Positions 12,476 through 24,577 of a stretch of 64,000 nt of DNA are shown in pieces. The position numbers were made by a program, and so were the translations under genes. The stretch comes from Rhodocollybia butyracea. Its lineage: Eukaryota; Basidiomycota; Agaricomycetes; Agaricales; Omphalotaceae. The notes under the pieces were generated by a model, which was given only the letters and a program-made list of their open reading frames with translations, was not told where the DNA came from and ran no database searches. Position 1 is the first letter of the stretch; the number at the start of each line of letters is the position of its first letter. The stretch is taken from contig JADNRY010000130.1 in assembly GCA_015501585.1 (NCBI GenBank), forward strand, positions 62,001 through 126,000, in the 5' to 3' direction.

Positions 12476-14660
12476 AATGCCACTCATCCTTGGCTCATTC
12501 ATCCTCTTAGTTGGCTGTACCTAGCACTAGTGAGGTTTATTCTAATGGCTAAATCAATGGGCTGGCAGCTATCTTCTTGGCATATAAAAGCCAAAATTTG
12601 GCCCTTTGGGAGGGGGGTCAAACTTTTTTTTTCTGGCCTCACGGCCAGACTAACTAACCGACCCCCTATTGGGCGCTTAATTTCCTGAACCCCCTTGAGT
12701 TATGTATCATATTCCAGTCTCCAGACAAGGTACAGATAGGTTATCTGGATTCTGTAAACTCTGTACAGACTTGGACATGTACTTTAGGTAGTTTCATGGT
12801 GTGTACAAGCTTGTTCAAGATAGAAATCTGCATCCCGGTCATACCATTATGATGAACTGACCAGAATGACACTGTAAGCTCTTTGAGTTGTGGTAAAGTG
12901 TTGAATACACGCTCATAAAGATCCCTGCTGCTCAACTTGGACAAGGTTAGATTTTTACATGAACATGAAGTCTAATGTTGCTCACAGCTAATTCATTGCT
13001 ATCACATAAAGTTAATATGCACCCAAAAGCTTCGTAATTGGATACAAGCATTCAGTAGTGGCTGGACATCTTTCAGAGATATGCCATTCATGGGGTAGGA
13101 ATTTAGAGAAGTGAAGGTGTGGCATGCCTTCAAAGCAGCACAGAAAGTGACAAAGGATAACGGATCGCGGTAACGGATCTGTATTTTTGAAGTGAGCAAA
13201 GTTGCATCACCGGCACCTCTATGGCTGTTGTTGTAAATCCTTTGAAGTGCACCAAGTTTTGACCAAGTTGGATAGTGAATGGCATAGCGTTGATTTTAGA
13301 TCATCAATATGTCTGTCATTGGTGCTGTATACCAGGTGTTGCAAGCCCTGGTGACGTCTGAGGAATTTCAAAGTATTGAGCTGAATATTACCATTCGAGT
13401 AACCAACGAGTAACTGAATGATGTCAAATTTGGAAAGGTAAATTCAACATCATTGAAAACAGCTTGTAGTTCAGTGACAGGAAGTGTTGTGGGTGTCAGT
13501 GGCATGTCACAGGGTGTGTGTAAACGTTGAACCAGAGTAGTGAGGTTAGGGCTTTTTGTGCAAGTCTTGTATAATTTTTGCAATTACAAAGTACTCGGCT
13601 ATGTGAGACCAGTAACTTACATGAAAATTGTATGTTATTGAATCCCAAATTAAGGAAGTCATTGAATTTTGTTGAGCAGTCATATTCAAAGAGACCATAG
13701 TCTTAGTACTGTTAGGCTTATATTTTCATCTTTGTTTGGAAAAGAAAGGCAAATGCAGATGTATTGTATATCAAAATGAATGCCAGGTTTGAGTCCATGG
13801 AGAAATCATCCAATTGAGAGGTGGTACGATTCAAGACTTAAGGAATTCAACTTCCTGTCTCTTGAATGTAATACGGCTTGGAGGGCAAGATGACATTCCC
13901 AATCTGCTGGAGGAACCCAAGCTCCATCAGAGCTATCCAGGCAAAGATGTTGAACAAATGTTGTAGGATGCGAGGTAAATTCTATGTTTTGTAGATGATG
14001 AGCACTTGGGAAGTGCCGTGTGCCCACGGCAGACCACCTTGCTTGAGTATCGGGGCAATAGGTATTGAATTGAAAGTACGACAAGGAGTACTACATAAAG
14101 AATGTAGAGAAGATATAAAGAAAATACTATCAGTTTACTTCTGAAATATGGCACTTCTTTTCAGGAGAAGAGGGATGAAGAGCAGCTATACAACGCTTCT
14201 GGGGTGAAACAAGACGAGGCGGTGGACAAGGACATCATGGATATCAGCTGTGCAGATTATAGACCGCAGGGACAAACCATAGGTGGATATTGCAAGGCCA
14301 CCCAGGGGGCACTTAGACCTATTCAACATATATGTTGGACTTTCACGTAGTTTGGGTAGAAAAGAAATACAGTTGATATTTTTACAGGGACATTCAGCAG
14401 AATTGCTCCAGGAGGACGGTGGATTGGAAGAGTTGAACGAGAAGACAAAAATTTAGGGGAGCAAAGTGCAAAAGAGTAGTTGGAATGGACTCGAAGATTA
14501 TCAGCTATGAATGAATGTAAATGTTCCGACGGAAGAGATTGTTTGTACTTATTTGCGATGTTAGTTCCGTCGGCTGAATTATGAAAATTGAAAGACCTTG
14601 ACAAGCAAGGTAATGTATTAAGGCAACTGTAGCTTTGTGTGTCAATGTCTCGTACAGTCA
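12476..14660 (-). pseudogene. Decayed leucine-rich sequence, possibly F-box/LRR-like
   Basis: Several minus-strand open stretches (12,741-12,944; 13,002-13,199; 13,368-13,583; 13,806-14,084; 14,323-14,661) have leucine-spaced sequence such as LPQLKELTVSFW and FPNLTSFSYSL. They are separated by stops and possible introns. The pattern resembles the leucine-rich half of basidiomycete F-box-like proteins, and PPGAILLNV near 14,400 could be a damaged F-box start. I cannot build one continuous gene, so this is a weak call. Confidence 0.3.
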
Positions 14661-16905
14661 CATTTCAACAAAAGGCAAAATCAGCTTCTGCTTCCATCCC
14701 TATTAACAATGATGAGACTCACCCATCACCTCCCTTGCTTCCACCACTCCAAACCCAGGTTAGCTTTCAACCTCCCAAACTGAAGCATAGTAGCCTGTCA
14801 TTCACAAAAGATACTCAGACAGAAGTGCAAAAGCAAATGGCACGGCTTCGCAGAATGGAAAAGGCAGCTGAGAGGCAAGAAGCTGTTGAAGCCCAAGCCA
14901 AAGAAGAAAAAATAAAGAAAAAGGATCAAGAGCGAGAACAAGCTCGTGTGCATCAGCAACGTCACCAGAAAAAGCTGAAAGACTTAGAACCTGACAGTGA
15001 GTCAGAGTCAGACTTGACCAATGAACATGCAAAAACTCACCAAAGTCATCCAACCTCGGACCTTGCTGTAATATCTTGTCCTGGGCATGAAGGATATTGT
15101 GAATCTAGAGATGGTTCTCGAGGAGGTGCACACAGAGGTGATGCCAAACACGCCAACTGGTTCCACCCTTTGCTATGGCCACCTATTGACAAGGCAATGC
15201 AGAGAGCAGGTTGGAGTTCTGAGGGTGCAGAAAGATTCTTTGAAGTGAGCACCCAGAGTTTTACACAAGACTTTATCGAGGGACAATTCACAAGTGGAAG
15301 AAGCAGGGCAAGCATGACTGGTCAGAAGAGACAAAGGTTAAGATCATGAGCGGCATGCATTGATTGGAACCAGTAAAGCTGGTGCACTTGCCCAGTTCCC
15401 CATGGTTGTTGCAGAGATTAAAGAATCTCTACAAGCTCTTCACACTGCTGGACTGGTTGTCAGTGTAACCATTGCTCATTCTGTCATACTCAGCTTGATC
15501 CACAAGTGTAACCCTGAACCCTTAACACAACACTTCCAATGCACTGAATCTTATGTTTGCACTTTTCTCCAGTCAGTGATGGATTGGACTCCTTGGGTTG
15601 GGACTCGGGCAGCAGCTCATCTTCCTGCAGATGCCGAAGATCTGTGTGAGTGGGCTTTCTTCCGCCTTGCTTACTGCATGAAGTGGGAGAATATTCCCCC
15701 AAAACTTGTGATTAACTTTGATCAGCAGGGGATCTATCTTTTGCTGAGCGCATCAAAGACTTTCGCTCAGTGAGGTGAACGCCAAGTCTCTGTTGTTGCC
15801 AAAGAGGAGAAACGCGCCTTCACTCTGTGTGTTGTGAGTACAGCTGCAGGTGATTTTCTTCCATTCTAGTGTGTCTGGGCTGGAAAGACCGCAGCTTCAT
15901 TACCATCAGACAATGCACCTGGAATGGCAGAAGCTTGTAGATATGGGTTTCACTTTGCTGTAGCTGCAAGTGAGAAAAGCCCTCGATCCCACTTCAGTAC
16001 CCTCAAAACCATGATTGAATATGTCAAAGAAGTACTGGTTCCATATCAAAAGAAAGTGATTGATGAAGATCCCAGCCTTGATAATGATCAAAAAGCCATA
16101 TTTTACATTGACATCTATCCTGTTCATACTGGCAAACCCTTCCGTCAGTCCTTCATTACTTCTGAAGACTTTATTCTTGCTTTTGTACCTGGTAACTGCA
16201 CTGGAAAGTTTCAACCTGCTGATGTAGGCCTTCAGTGGCCTATCAAGCACATTCTGAAGAGGGAACTCTTTCAATGGATGGTAAATGAGTTTCAGAACCA
16301 GGCTGACCAGGGCATCAGTCCTGAGCAGATAAAAATCACCAACTCATTACCAAAACTCCGAGATGCTTCAGTTGCTGGTGTTGTCAAAGTTTATGAATTT
16401 ATGCAGAGTCTTGAAGGTCGTGAACTGGTCAAAAAGGTATTTTTATTAGCTCTTATCTTTTGAAATGAAAGCTCATCTCAAACTTGGTAAGGCATGGGCA
16501 AAGTCAATGGCAAAAGGATATAACCTTTCTGTGGAGTGCCTTACAAGTAAGGAATCTCATGCAGCACTGAAGGAGTATCTTCGGAATGACAGTATTCTTC
16601 ACACTGAAATTCACGAGAAAACCGGGCAGGATTTGGGTTTGACTGATGATATTCAAGATGCCATCAAAACAGATTTGGACTGTTGTGCCAATTTGCAGGA
16701 TGATATTGATGTGCCATTCAATGAAATTGTTGCAGAGACATTCAATGAGTGGAAGGACAATACTAATATTGTTGCAGGGCTGTATGGCTTGGTTAGTGCT
16801 GCATCAGGTGAGGACATATGGGCTTATGATGATGAGGGGAATCTGTGGTCAGAGACAGGAAATCTTCCAGATATTTCGGGCAACAGTCTCAAAACAGTCT
16901 TGTAG
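14645..16905 (+). pseudogene. DDE_1 (CENP-B/pogo-like) transposase, decayed
   Basis: Three open segments (14,645-15,349; 15,360-16,463; 16,465-16,905) in different frames read one protein in order. First is a charged coiled-coil-like region (about 14,820-14,980), then the DDE core with INFDQQGIYLL (first Asp, about 15,715), FYIDIYPVHTG (second Asp, about 16,110) and GNCTGKFQPADVGLQ (third acidic position, about 16,195), then a tail with NLSVECLTSKESHAAL. These are hallmarks of the DDE superfamily endonuclease common in mushrooms. Breaks include a frameshift near 15,350, TGA at 15,771 and TAG at 15,869. It belongs to a TA-target family, so it is unlikely to be the enzyme that moved E1; its own terminal repeats were not found. 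Confidence 0.7.
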
Positions 16906-18589
16906 GAACCAAATATATTATTTTAGCAATTTTTAATTTTTTTTTTCAAATTTGTTCATGTCACGGTCGAAACGAAGGCAATGGCCTTAAATTTTACCAT
17001 GACATCATGGTAAAGAGGCAACACGACTAGGCCTCTGTGACCGTGACCGATAATTGGCTTGGTTTGTACTGGTATGTGAAAGGCGCTAGAAAACAACCTA
17101 ACAAATACAAGACCGCGACGGTGTTCTGTCTGCAACTTTAAAACACACACTATAAAGTGAGAAGACTGATTGTCGATCTAGGTATTCTTCTCCAATTTTG
17201 GATATCAGTTCATTGGGAAGATCTTTGAGTCCTGGCATACAGATATTTAGTGATGTCTTTTCATGGGGCATGACAGATTACCTTTCATTGTTGGTAGTTG
17301 TTGTAAGAATGGCATAATTTTCTCTGCACAAGGGTGGCACAGCTAGTAGAATGTGGCAGGGAAGTTTTACTCTAGAATGAAATGTAAGGCAGGTAAAGTA
17401 CCATGGCTGGTATCTTGTGAGTTCTGGTAGTTGGTGCTTTGGATGTGCATGTCTATGATGGTGTCTAAACCCTTTGGGATAGTGAACGATGCAGTTTTAC
17501 CTAGGATCTGATCTATTTAGGCTACTGCTGTGTTGAAATGTCTCAATGTAGATCAATATGCTATCCGCATTTGCAGTTATGTTCACTCATTGATGAGAAT
17601 GCTGACTGTAATCTAAACAATGGTGTTATGTGGACCTCGTCTGTTCTAAGCAGTGGATGAAAAGTAATCGAGCTTGGCTTACTCATTGTTCCAGGCCTTG
17701 ATTGTTTGACGCAAACTATGTAGTGCAACTGAAGCGTTCGGCAAAAACCAGGACTCATGCAGGTTTTACTAAGAAATCAAGCTGATGGCCTTAGTACAAA
17801 GATCGGGATAGTGGCAAGAAGATTGGGATAGTGGCAACTATCCCGCATACCGGATCATTAGTGAAATGAGCTGACATAGCGGATTTGGTGCTTGGCACAT
17901 GACATGATTAGATAGGGCATCTGAAACAACCGGCATGGCGGCTCAACATCAGGTGGGAAAGGAATACCCGATCTGGCGGTTTTGGAAGAATCCAACACTC
18001 ATTTGACACCTACAAGACCCTCCCTTCCCTTCGGTCAGAGTCGGGGATGAGTTGGTTTGTAAGCCTTATATGCATGGAAGAGCGAAGAAGTACAATTAAA
18101 GTAACGATGTAATTACCAGACTCAGCTCCGCAAGTACATTGCCAATGCAATTCATCCCGGCAATTCTGAGGCGCATTCAGCACCTCCTGTGCCGCCTCCT
18201 GCCACTGCGTTTGACACACTTCCACTGTTTGATGAAAAAGGTATGTTCTTGAGATGTGTATGCATAAAACTAGCTTAATGTTGTGATAGGTGTACAAATT
18301 GTACTACTGAGGTTTAGATTACTTACTGAGTTCACACAAGTTGGGTCAGAAATTTTGTTTTGTGTATCAACACATCTTATCACCTTTAAATACATTTTTA
18401 CAGGACCTTCACCATGTACTCTATTGACTCCACTCTTCAGTTTAGCCAGGAATGGAGTGTAGCAGTCAGACAGCCTTGGTCTATCTTTGGTATATTTTAT
18501 GTTCCTATTGGCATTTTTGTGTTGTTTTGATTTCTTTAATTAATCACTACCCCTCCATCTGACAAGTCTCATGCTTCAACAAGTTGGAC
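16906..18589. other. Non-coding stretch inside E1
   Basis: No gene could be supported. A short inverted pair around the ATGACATCATGG-type segment (about 16,998-17,012) and AT-rich patches are the only structures noticed. Confidence 0.4.
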
Positions 18590-20120
18590 CCCACAAAGGC
18601 CTACTCAACTCTAATAGAACTCAAGTGACTCAACTCCAATAAAACTCAAGTGACTCTAATCTTGACTCACTCAACTCCAATAAACTCGAGTGACAAGTCT
18701 CACACTTCAACAGTGGCTACGGTATGTGTTGGCGCAGTCATAAATTGTGACATTGAGGCTGGCAACCTGACTTCAGTTGGACTCCACAAAGGCATACTCA
18801 ACTCTAATAGAACTCAAGTGACTCCAATCCAATCTTGACTCACTCAACTCCAATAAACTCAAGTGACAAGACTCATGCTTAAACAGTGGGTGTGGTATGT
18901 GTTGGCATAGTCCAAAATCATGACATTGAGGCTGACTTCAGTTGGACTCCATGAAGGCATACTCAACTTAATAGACCTCAAGTGACTCAACTTGACTCCA
19001 CAAAGGTGTACTCAACTCTAATAGAACTCAAGTGACTCAACTTGAAAGAAAACTCAAGTGACTCCAATCTTGACTCACTCAACTCCAATAAGCTCAAGTG
19101 ACAAGACTCACGCTTGAACAGTGGGTGCAGTACATGTTGGCATAGTCCTAAATCATGACATTGAGGCTGACTTCTAGAACTCAAGTGACTCAACTCGACT
19201 CCACAAAGGCATACTCAACTCTAATAGAACTCAAGTGACTCAACTCAAAAAAAAACTCAAGTGACTCCAATCTTGACTCACTCAACTCCAATAAGCTCAA
19301 GTGACAAGACTCACGCTTGAACAGTGGGTGCAGTACACGTTAGTGACTCAACTCAAAAAAAACTCAAGTGACTCCAATCTTGACTCGCTCAACTCCAATA
19401 AGCTCAAGTGACAAGACTCACACTTGAACAGTGGGTGCAGTACATGTTGGCATAGTCCTAAATCATGACATTGAGGCTGACTTCTAGAACTCAAGTGACT
19501 CAACTTGTTTCCACAAAGGCATACTCAACTCTAATAGAACTCAAGTGACTCAACTCAAAAAAAACTCAAGTGACTCCAATAAACTCAAGTGACAAGACTC
19601 ACGCTTAAACAGTGGGTGAGGTATATGTTGGCGTAGTCCTAAATCATGACATTGAGACTGACTTCAGCTGGACTCCACAAATGCATACTCAACTCTAATT
19701 GAACTCAAGTGACTCAACTCGACTCCACGAAGGTGTACTCAACTCTAATGGACTCAAGTGACTCAACTCAAATAAAACTCAAGTGACTCCAATCTTGACT
19801 CACTCAACTCCAATAAGGCTCAAGTGACTCCAATATAAGTTTTTAGTGTGACTCAAGCTTGACTCCAGCTTGACTCCAGCTTGACTCACTGAACTCCAAT
19901 GTAACTCAAGTGACTCAAATATAAATGTGAGTCAAGTATTTTGAGTCACTTGAGTATGAGTATACTCAAGTGACTGACTCTACTTGACTCCACTTGACTC
20001 ACTTGACTCACTTGACTTTTTTGCATGTGAGTTTGAGTCAAGTGAGTATGAATTTGGAGTCAAGTGAGTATAAATTTGGAGTCAAGTAAAGTGAAGAGTC
20101 AAGACAATCCCAGGTTAAGT
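18590..20120. repeat. E1 right subterminal repeat array rich in TGACTCA
   Basis: About 1.5 kb is built from short units such as ACTCAAGTGACTCAACTC and CTTGACTCACTCAACTCC, arranged in larger imperfect units of about 110-240 bases. The start of a larger unit (ACAGTGGGTG and variants) recurs at about 18,709, 18,882, 19,118, 19,320, 19,430 and 19,609. Many units contain TGACTCA or TGAGTCA, the sequence bound by Gcn4/AP-1-type bZIP proteins. The same GAGTCA word is in the terminal repeat. Confidence 0.8.
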
Positions 20121-20476
20121 TGGTGATATATTATACCTTTTTGGTGTCTAGCACCACTTTAGAATAATTAGATTTTAGTATTCATAGTTTTGTACACCGT
20201 CGCACATTGCCAACCTCGTTGATCGATGCATTGATCCCATCAAAAATTTGCGTATGCAAAGGTAGAGAGCGTGAACACCGAGAATTGAAGTTGGAAACAT
20301 TGGGCATATGGTTGAGGATGTAAGTATACAATTATACAAACATTTGACGCTGTACAGTCAAATGACCAAGTACCTACTATTTACACAGCTGACTCCAATT
20401 AATTTGAGTCAATACTCAATACTCACCTGACTCCAAATTTTGACGCAATACTCACCAGGCTGACTCCAAATTCTAC
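20121..20476. other. Right end of E1
   Basis: No gene is seen. The last 90 bases return to ACTCAATACTCACCTGACTCC-type repeats that lead into the right terminal inverted repeat. Confidence 0.5.
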
Positions 20477-20482
20477 CTACCG

Positions 20483-20491
20483 CTCCATTCT
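20483..20491. repeat. Right 9-bp target-site duplication of E1
   Basis: CTCCATTCT, identical to 8733-8741. Confidence 0.85.
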
Positions 20492-21537
20492 TTCCATCTG
20501 GGTCCGCACATCATCCTGGTCGGCATTATCCTGGTTCTGAGTCGAGGCTGGAGGGAGTGGTGAGCCAGAAAGACTCAAAAGGTTTGGCTCAGGATTTTCA
20601 GAGGTGGATATAGCTGCGGCTTCAGCCTGAGGTATATGGGTGTGATTAGTTTGGATAGGGTGTCCTCTTTCTCGTGGTTGGGACATTATGCCACTGGGAA
20701 TGATGTCGACATCCGAGGTGCCAAGTCCATACTTGCGCTTCATGTCCTGTTCCACCGGAGAAATACGGCCCAGTGAACCTAATCGTCGACGCCGTCGCCG
20801 GCGATACACAATCATAAATATGCCGATGCCTGCAGCGAGCACAAACAGTGCTCCAATCACAGCTCCTGCAATAATACCTGCAGAAAGAGAATGGCTACAT
20901 GAAAGGTTGAAGTTATCAAAAACAATACAAAGAACCCAGTCAACGTACTTTATTGGAGAGCTAGCATTATGACTTGAATGGGCCGGAGCTGTAGAACGGG
21001 CAGTTTGGCTTCCATTTGAGATCAGACTAAGCAATTGAGTATTTTAAGGCATTCTGTAAGAAAGAGCAAATATTGGACTGGGATGTACACGAACCTTGAA
21101 GGTGCTGGAATTTTATTGGTGCTGAGGCTAGTGACTGTACTGGCTGTAGTGCTGCTGTTAGTTGTACTACTGCTGCTAGTGCTAGTGCTAATGGTTGTAG
21201 TGTTACTGCTAGAGCTACTTGTACTGCTGTTAATGCCAGTAGTAGCACTGCTAGTGCTAGTGGTTGTAGTGCTACCATGACTGCTAGAGCTAGTAGTTGT
21301 ACTGCTGCTAGTGCTAATGGCCTCGGTGATCGGAGTCTGGGTTGGCGGAGTCTGGGTTGGTGACGCAGTGGCTGCTGGTTTAACGGTGGGTACCGGCGTG
21401 GTTGGTGGTATTGGCTTGACTGGTGTTAGTATTGAGGAGAATGTACTACTAGTCATAGTTTGGCAAAGATTGTCTGTCTTTTAGTAAAACGAGTGTGGTG
21501 GGCGAGAGTTGAACCAACTTATTTAGCCTAGGGCTAT

Positions 21538-21547
21538 CTTTATATAT
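21538..21547 (-). promoter_or_regulatory. TATA box of copy 4
   Basis: TATATAAAG followed by ATAGCCC on the minus strand, about 85 bases before the ATG at 21456. It matches the boxes of copies 1-3. Confidence 0.55.
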
Positions 21548-24151
21548 CAGCCTGCTCATTGATGAACCATTGATAACTGATTAATATCGTGTTGCTCGGA
21601 GTTGCTCGGAGTTGCTCAGAGTACTTTATATTACCTCCATCATCATGTAGTAGCCAACATAGAGCTGGATGAAAGATCAGCAATGCTTAGTGATGGGATG
21701 CACACTGTAGATACTATGGTACCCACCCCAGAGAGCTATGTGGACATTTAGAGTGGGTAGTACTAGCGGCATTGGGGGGACTTTGAAAGTAAGGATCCGA
21801 GATCAAACGAGAGAACGGAACGATAGATAGAATCAAGCATTAGGCACAGAGATTTGATATGATGGAAGACTCTTATGATGTTCTGTTAGCTGATGGTCCA
21901 CAGCAGTTTTCGACAGACTTGGATGAAGCGTTTACTATTTAGTGCCATCTGGAGCTACTTGAAGCCATAAGAGTTTAGCTGTAGCAACTCGCTGTTGTAG
22001 TTGCCGATCCGACGATGACATCGTGTCAATCCGGCACTGATATTCCTCCGACGTTGCTTACTGATTTACTTACCAAGATACTTACCAATACTTACAGACT
22101 CGGCAGACACCTTGTAGAGTACCCGTACTGTAGTATATAAGGCCAGGTATGAAGGCCAAGTAGTACATAGAGCAATAGAGCACTTATATCCCCAATCTCC
22201 TGAGGGAGCCTCATGGCTCCGAGTCCCCACTGCGCCGGATACCTACGACACTCGCAAGACCTGAGTCAAATATATGAATCATCTTGTTACTGATCCCCAT
22301 TCACTCACATACTTAGTTTATGACAGGCACCGTATAGGCAGTACCATAACCTTAAGCTGTCGAGAATCGAGTGTCATGCGCGTAGAGGGTGCAAGGTGAG
22401 TCCAGGTGACGGAGGAGAAGCTACTACTACTTTATACTTGGATACAGGATGGTAAACAGAACGTTGTGCCGGAGCGGCATAACTCTATCTGGTTTTGGAC
22501 TGTCTGGACAACTCGGCTCCAGCAAAAGCCATGATAATTCCCGCCTCGTTTCGCAGAACCGAATACGAACTTCATATACTCAGACTCGTTCTTCTCTCCT
22601 TTCATCAATCATCTATTTTAACAGATGTCACCCAGGCACTCCAACCATAATATCCCACACATTATGCGGTCTGGTACGGACAGAAACTGAAAGCCGTCTC
22701 TTTCGTCCATCATGCTTGTTCCCAGTGCAAGTATGGCTCAAATTCATGTGCCTCATTACGAAATTAAACTATCAGTGCACTTGTAAGAGTGTGGACGGGC
22801 GCATGTGTCGTACCGTAGATGTAAGCAAAGAGTGCGAAGTTCAGTGATTTCATGGTTGCAGACAATCATTGAAAGGGATGGCTATAGAAGGCGCGTGACT
22901 CGCATACATGGTTCTTTGCAGTGAACTCCGACGAAGACACCAGCCTTGGCTCGATATGTCAAACCGGTCACTGGCCTTAAATTCCCGAGTCATTGCCAGA
23001 TCGAAATGATCTCAACTGCATTACGGTACAACTACTTTTACAGACATCGTCCAGACATCTCGATCATACTGTTATACACAAATCTGCGGCTGAATATCAA
23101 TGATTCGTTCCTGTGTTGCTGGAACTACGGCTCCTCCTTACGAAAGTGGCTCCATTCCTTTGTCCACCTTGTCTTCCTCACCTATGACATCCTCTATCCC
23201 ACCAAGTCACTGATATCATTGGTACGGGATTGGAACATTACTACTTTTACACTGTGTTGAGGGCGTATTACGGAGTCTTTCTGAGTAGGATGAACTTGAA
23301 TTCCAGTGTGGTGATGTGGGTCAAAGGTGAGCTTGTCGGGTGAATCTTTTGGAAAGAAGATGACATATATAGACGACAACGACGGCAACGGGCCCTTTCT
23401 CATAAGCTCTCTATGTGATTGAAGAGTTTTCCTTATTTCCTGACTGTGTCGCCTATTTGTATTTGGTTTCTCATCAAACGGAAACTCACCATCCTCTGCG
23501 AATCCAGTCATCTTCATCCAGAATCCCACCTTTTGTCTCTCCACTATCCTGAACCTGCTTCGCAGCGTACCTACAAAAACTAGCCCTCTGATGCTATACC
23601 GAGCCTATCGATATCGTCTTCCCGAATCAGAGGCGGAATGGATGGACTCGAGAGCTTGACGTTTAAGCGTGATCGTCGGAGCCCGTTGTCGATAGTGAAG
23701 GATTGCTATGCCTATGACCGCATCCTTTTTACAATGTAAATGATATTTGCTAGAGGAACTGGGTTGGCTGTTTGAGTGGGTTTTGGGGGGAGCTGAGTGC
23801 CATCGGTTACTTACTTGTATCTCACGGCGCTCAAAGCCAATGGAAACGCCCTCTCTATTCTCTGCAGAGTTGAACAGTAGCAAGACCTAGTTTACGTACA
23901 GAAACTATCTTGATACCAGTCTGCATTCAATTGCCTGGTCTAGACTCTCTCACAGAAAGCATATAATTGTAGTACTTATCATTGCCTCTGAGCTGTTGTG
24001 TCCGACCTGCCAGGGGGCATGTATGTGAGCAAATTCCCAAGGAGGCAAGTTGGTGGCGGCTCAAAGGAGAGGCTACTATTTTTATGTCCTGCAGATGCCA
24101 GAGGACAAGAGAAGGCGCAACAAGTTATAGCTTGGAATATGGCTTAACAGC
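21548..24151. repeat. Array spacer block 4 with best-kept plus-strand remnant
   Basis: Duplicated spacer. The plus strand at about 23,030-23,260 reads RPDISIILLYTNLRLNIND followed by CWNYGSSLRKWL and SLISLVRDWN. The same protein-level pattern recurs at 36,540-36,790, so this was once coding. An upstream TTTTACAG looks like a splice acceptor. I do not recognise the family. No intact gene remains. Confidence 0.45.
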
Positions 24152-24156
24152 AGCTT
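24152..24156. repeat. 5-bp target duplication (left) of the gag-only element
   Basis: AGCTT, repeated at 27514-27518. Confidence 0.85.
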
Positions 24157-24409
24157 TGTAACGCCTCCGCCTCTCCATAATCACCACTGACCGTATCCGG
24201 CGATACGGTCATCCTAGACGCCGCCGATAGACCAAACGGTCTATCTTATCATTCTATTTATTATTAATTATATAATAAATCCGTTACTATAAGTATCGTA
24301 CGATTACTTAAGAGTCTAGTTAGTCTTTTACACCGTCGTACACACAATAGTATCCTATTTGTCGTGTTCACCGGTGTTCTTAAGGACTTTGCCCATAGGG
24401 CGCGTTATA
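24157..24409 (+). repeat. 5' LTR of the gag-only element
   Basis: Begins TGTAACGCC. It holds inverted repeats at 24189-24210 (arms GACCGTAT) and 24226-24245 (arms GATAGACC) and an AT-rich TATA-like stretch at about 24,246-24,262. It ends in TTATA rather than the usual CA. Confidence 0.9.
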
Positions 24410-24414
24410 CTTTT

Positions 24415-24441
24415 TTGAACATCAAAAAATACTATTGTGTG
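24415..24441 (+). promoter_or_regulatory. Candidate self-priming primer-binding site
   Basis: ATACTATTGTGTG (24429-24441) is the exact reverse complement of CACACAATAGTAT in the LTR (24341-24353). Just upstream TGAACA also pairs with TGTTCA at about 24,364-24,369 of the LTR. No tRNA-type site is obvious after the LTR. Such pairing between the start of the transcript and the region after the LTR is how Tf1/sushi-type elements prime reverse transcription. Assignment is inference. Confidence 0.5.
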
Positions 24442-24577
24442 AATAACACAAAGCTATTAGTTTAACAAGCTAAAAACAGTTATACTACCAAGTATAACAA
24501 TCACTATTCCAACTCGCTTCAACAAGCTATACAAATCCGCTCCATTTTTCCTTATTGCTATATCATTTGCTGTCCCC

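Larger units (their letters stand above)
8742..20482. mobile_element. E1: 11,741-bp terminal-inverted-repeat DNA element with 9-bp target duplication
   Basis: The left end reads CGGCCTGTATTATTTGGAGT and the reverse complement of the right end reads CGGTAGGTAGAATTTGGAGT; both continue CAGCCT(A/G)GTGAGT. The element is flanked by CTCCATTCT at 8733-8741 and 20483-20491. Both ends are followed inward by runs of GAGTCA-type repeats. Inside are two MITEs, a decayed DDE_1 transposase and a decayed leucine-rich sequence, so E1 is itself a composite. A 9-bp duplication fits Mutator-like elements, but no matching transposase is visible, so the superfamily is left open. The stretch 8,950-10,740 shows no gene I can support. 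Confidence 0.85.
8613..21456 (-). pseudogene. PPxY membrane-protein family, copy 4, split by an 11.7-kb insertion
   Basis: The 5' part has exon 1 (21095-21456), intron (21027-21094), exon 2 (20949-21026), intron (20895-20948) and the start of exon 3 (20483-20894). The last 129 bases of exon 3, ending in PPPTYVSS and a stop, lie 11.7 kb away at 8613-8741. The exon is broken inside the Met/Arg/Glu-rich helix. Both sides of the break carry CTCCATTCT, and counting it once keeps the frame open: 972 coding bases, 323 residues. The 5' part encodes a long Ser/Thr run, a span (SLSAGIIAGAVIGALFVLAA) and seven Arg residues. The gene was probably functional until element E1 arrived. Confidence 0.85.

Noticed and set aside
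12590..12705. Another CAAGGGGG-type hAT MITE
   Set aside because: Only the right end resembles the family; no left end or 8-bp duplication was found.
14645..16905. DDE_1 transposase as the enzyme of E1
   Set aside because: That family is known for TA target sites, while E1 has a 9-bp duplication; the gene is also decayed. More likely a nested passenger.
21035..21280. Hydrophobic plus-strand frame (leucine/valine-rich) opposite copy 4
   Set aside because: It is the reverse of the Ser/Thr-rich exon 1; such mirror frames appear opposite several copies.
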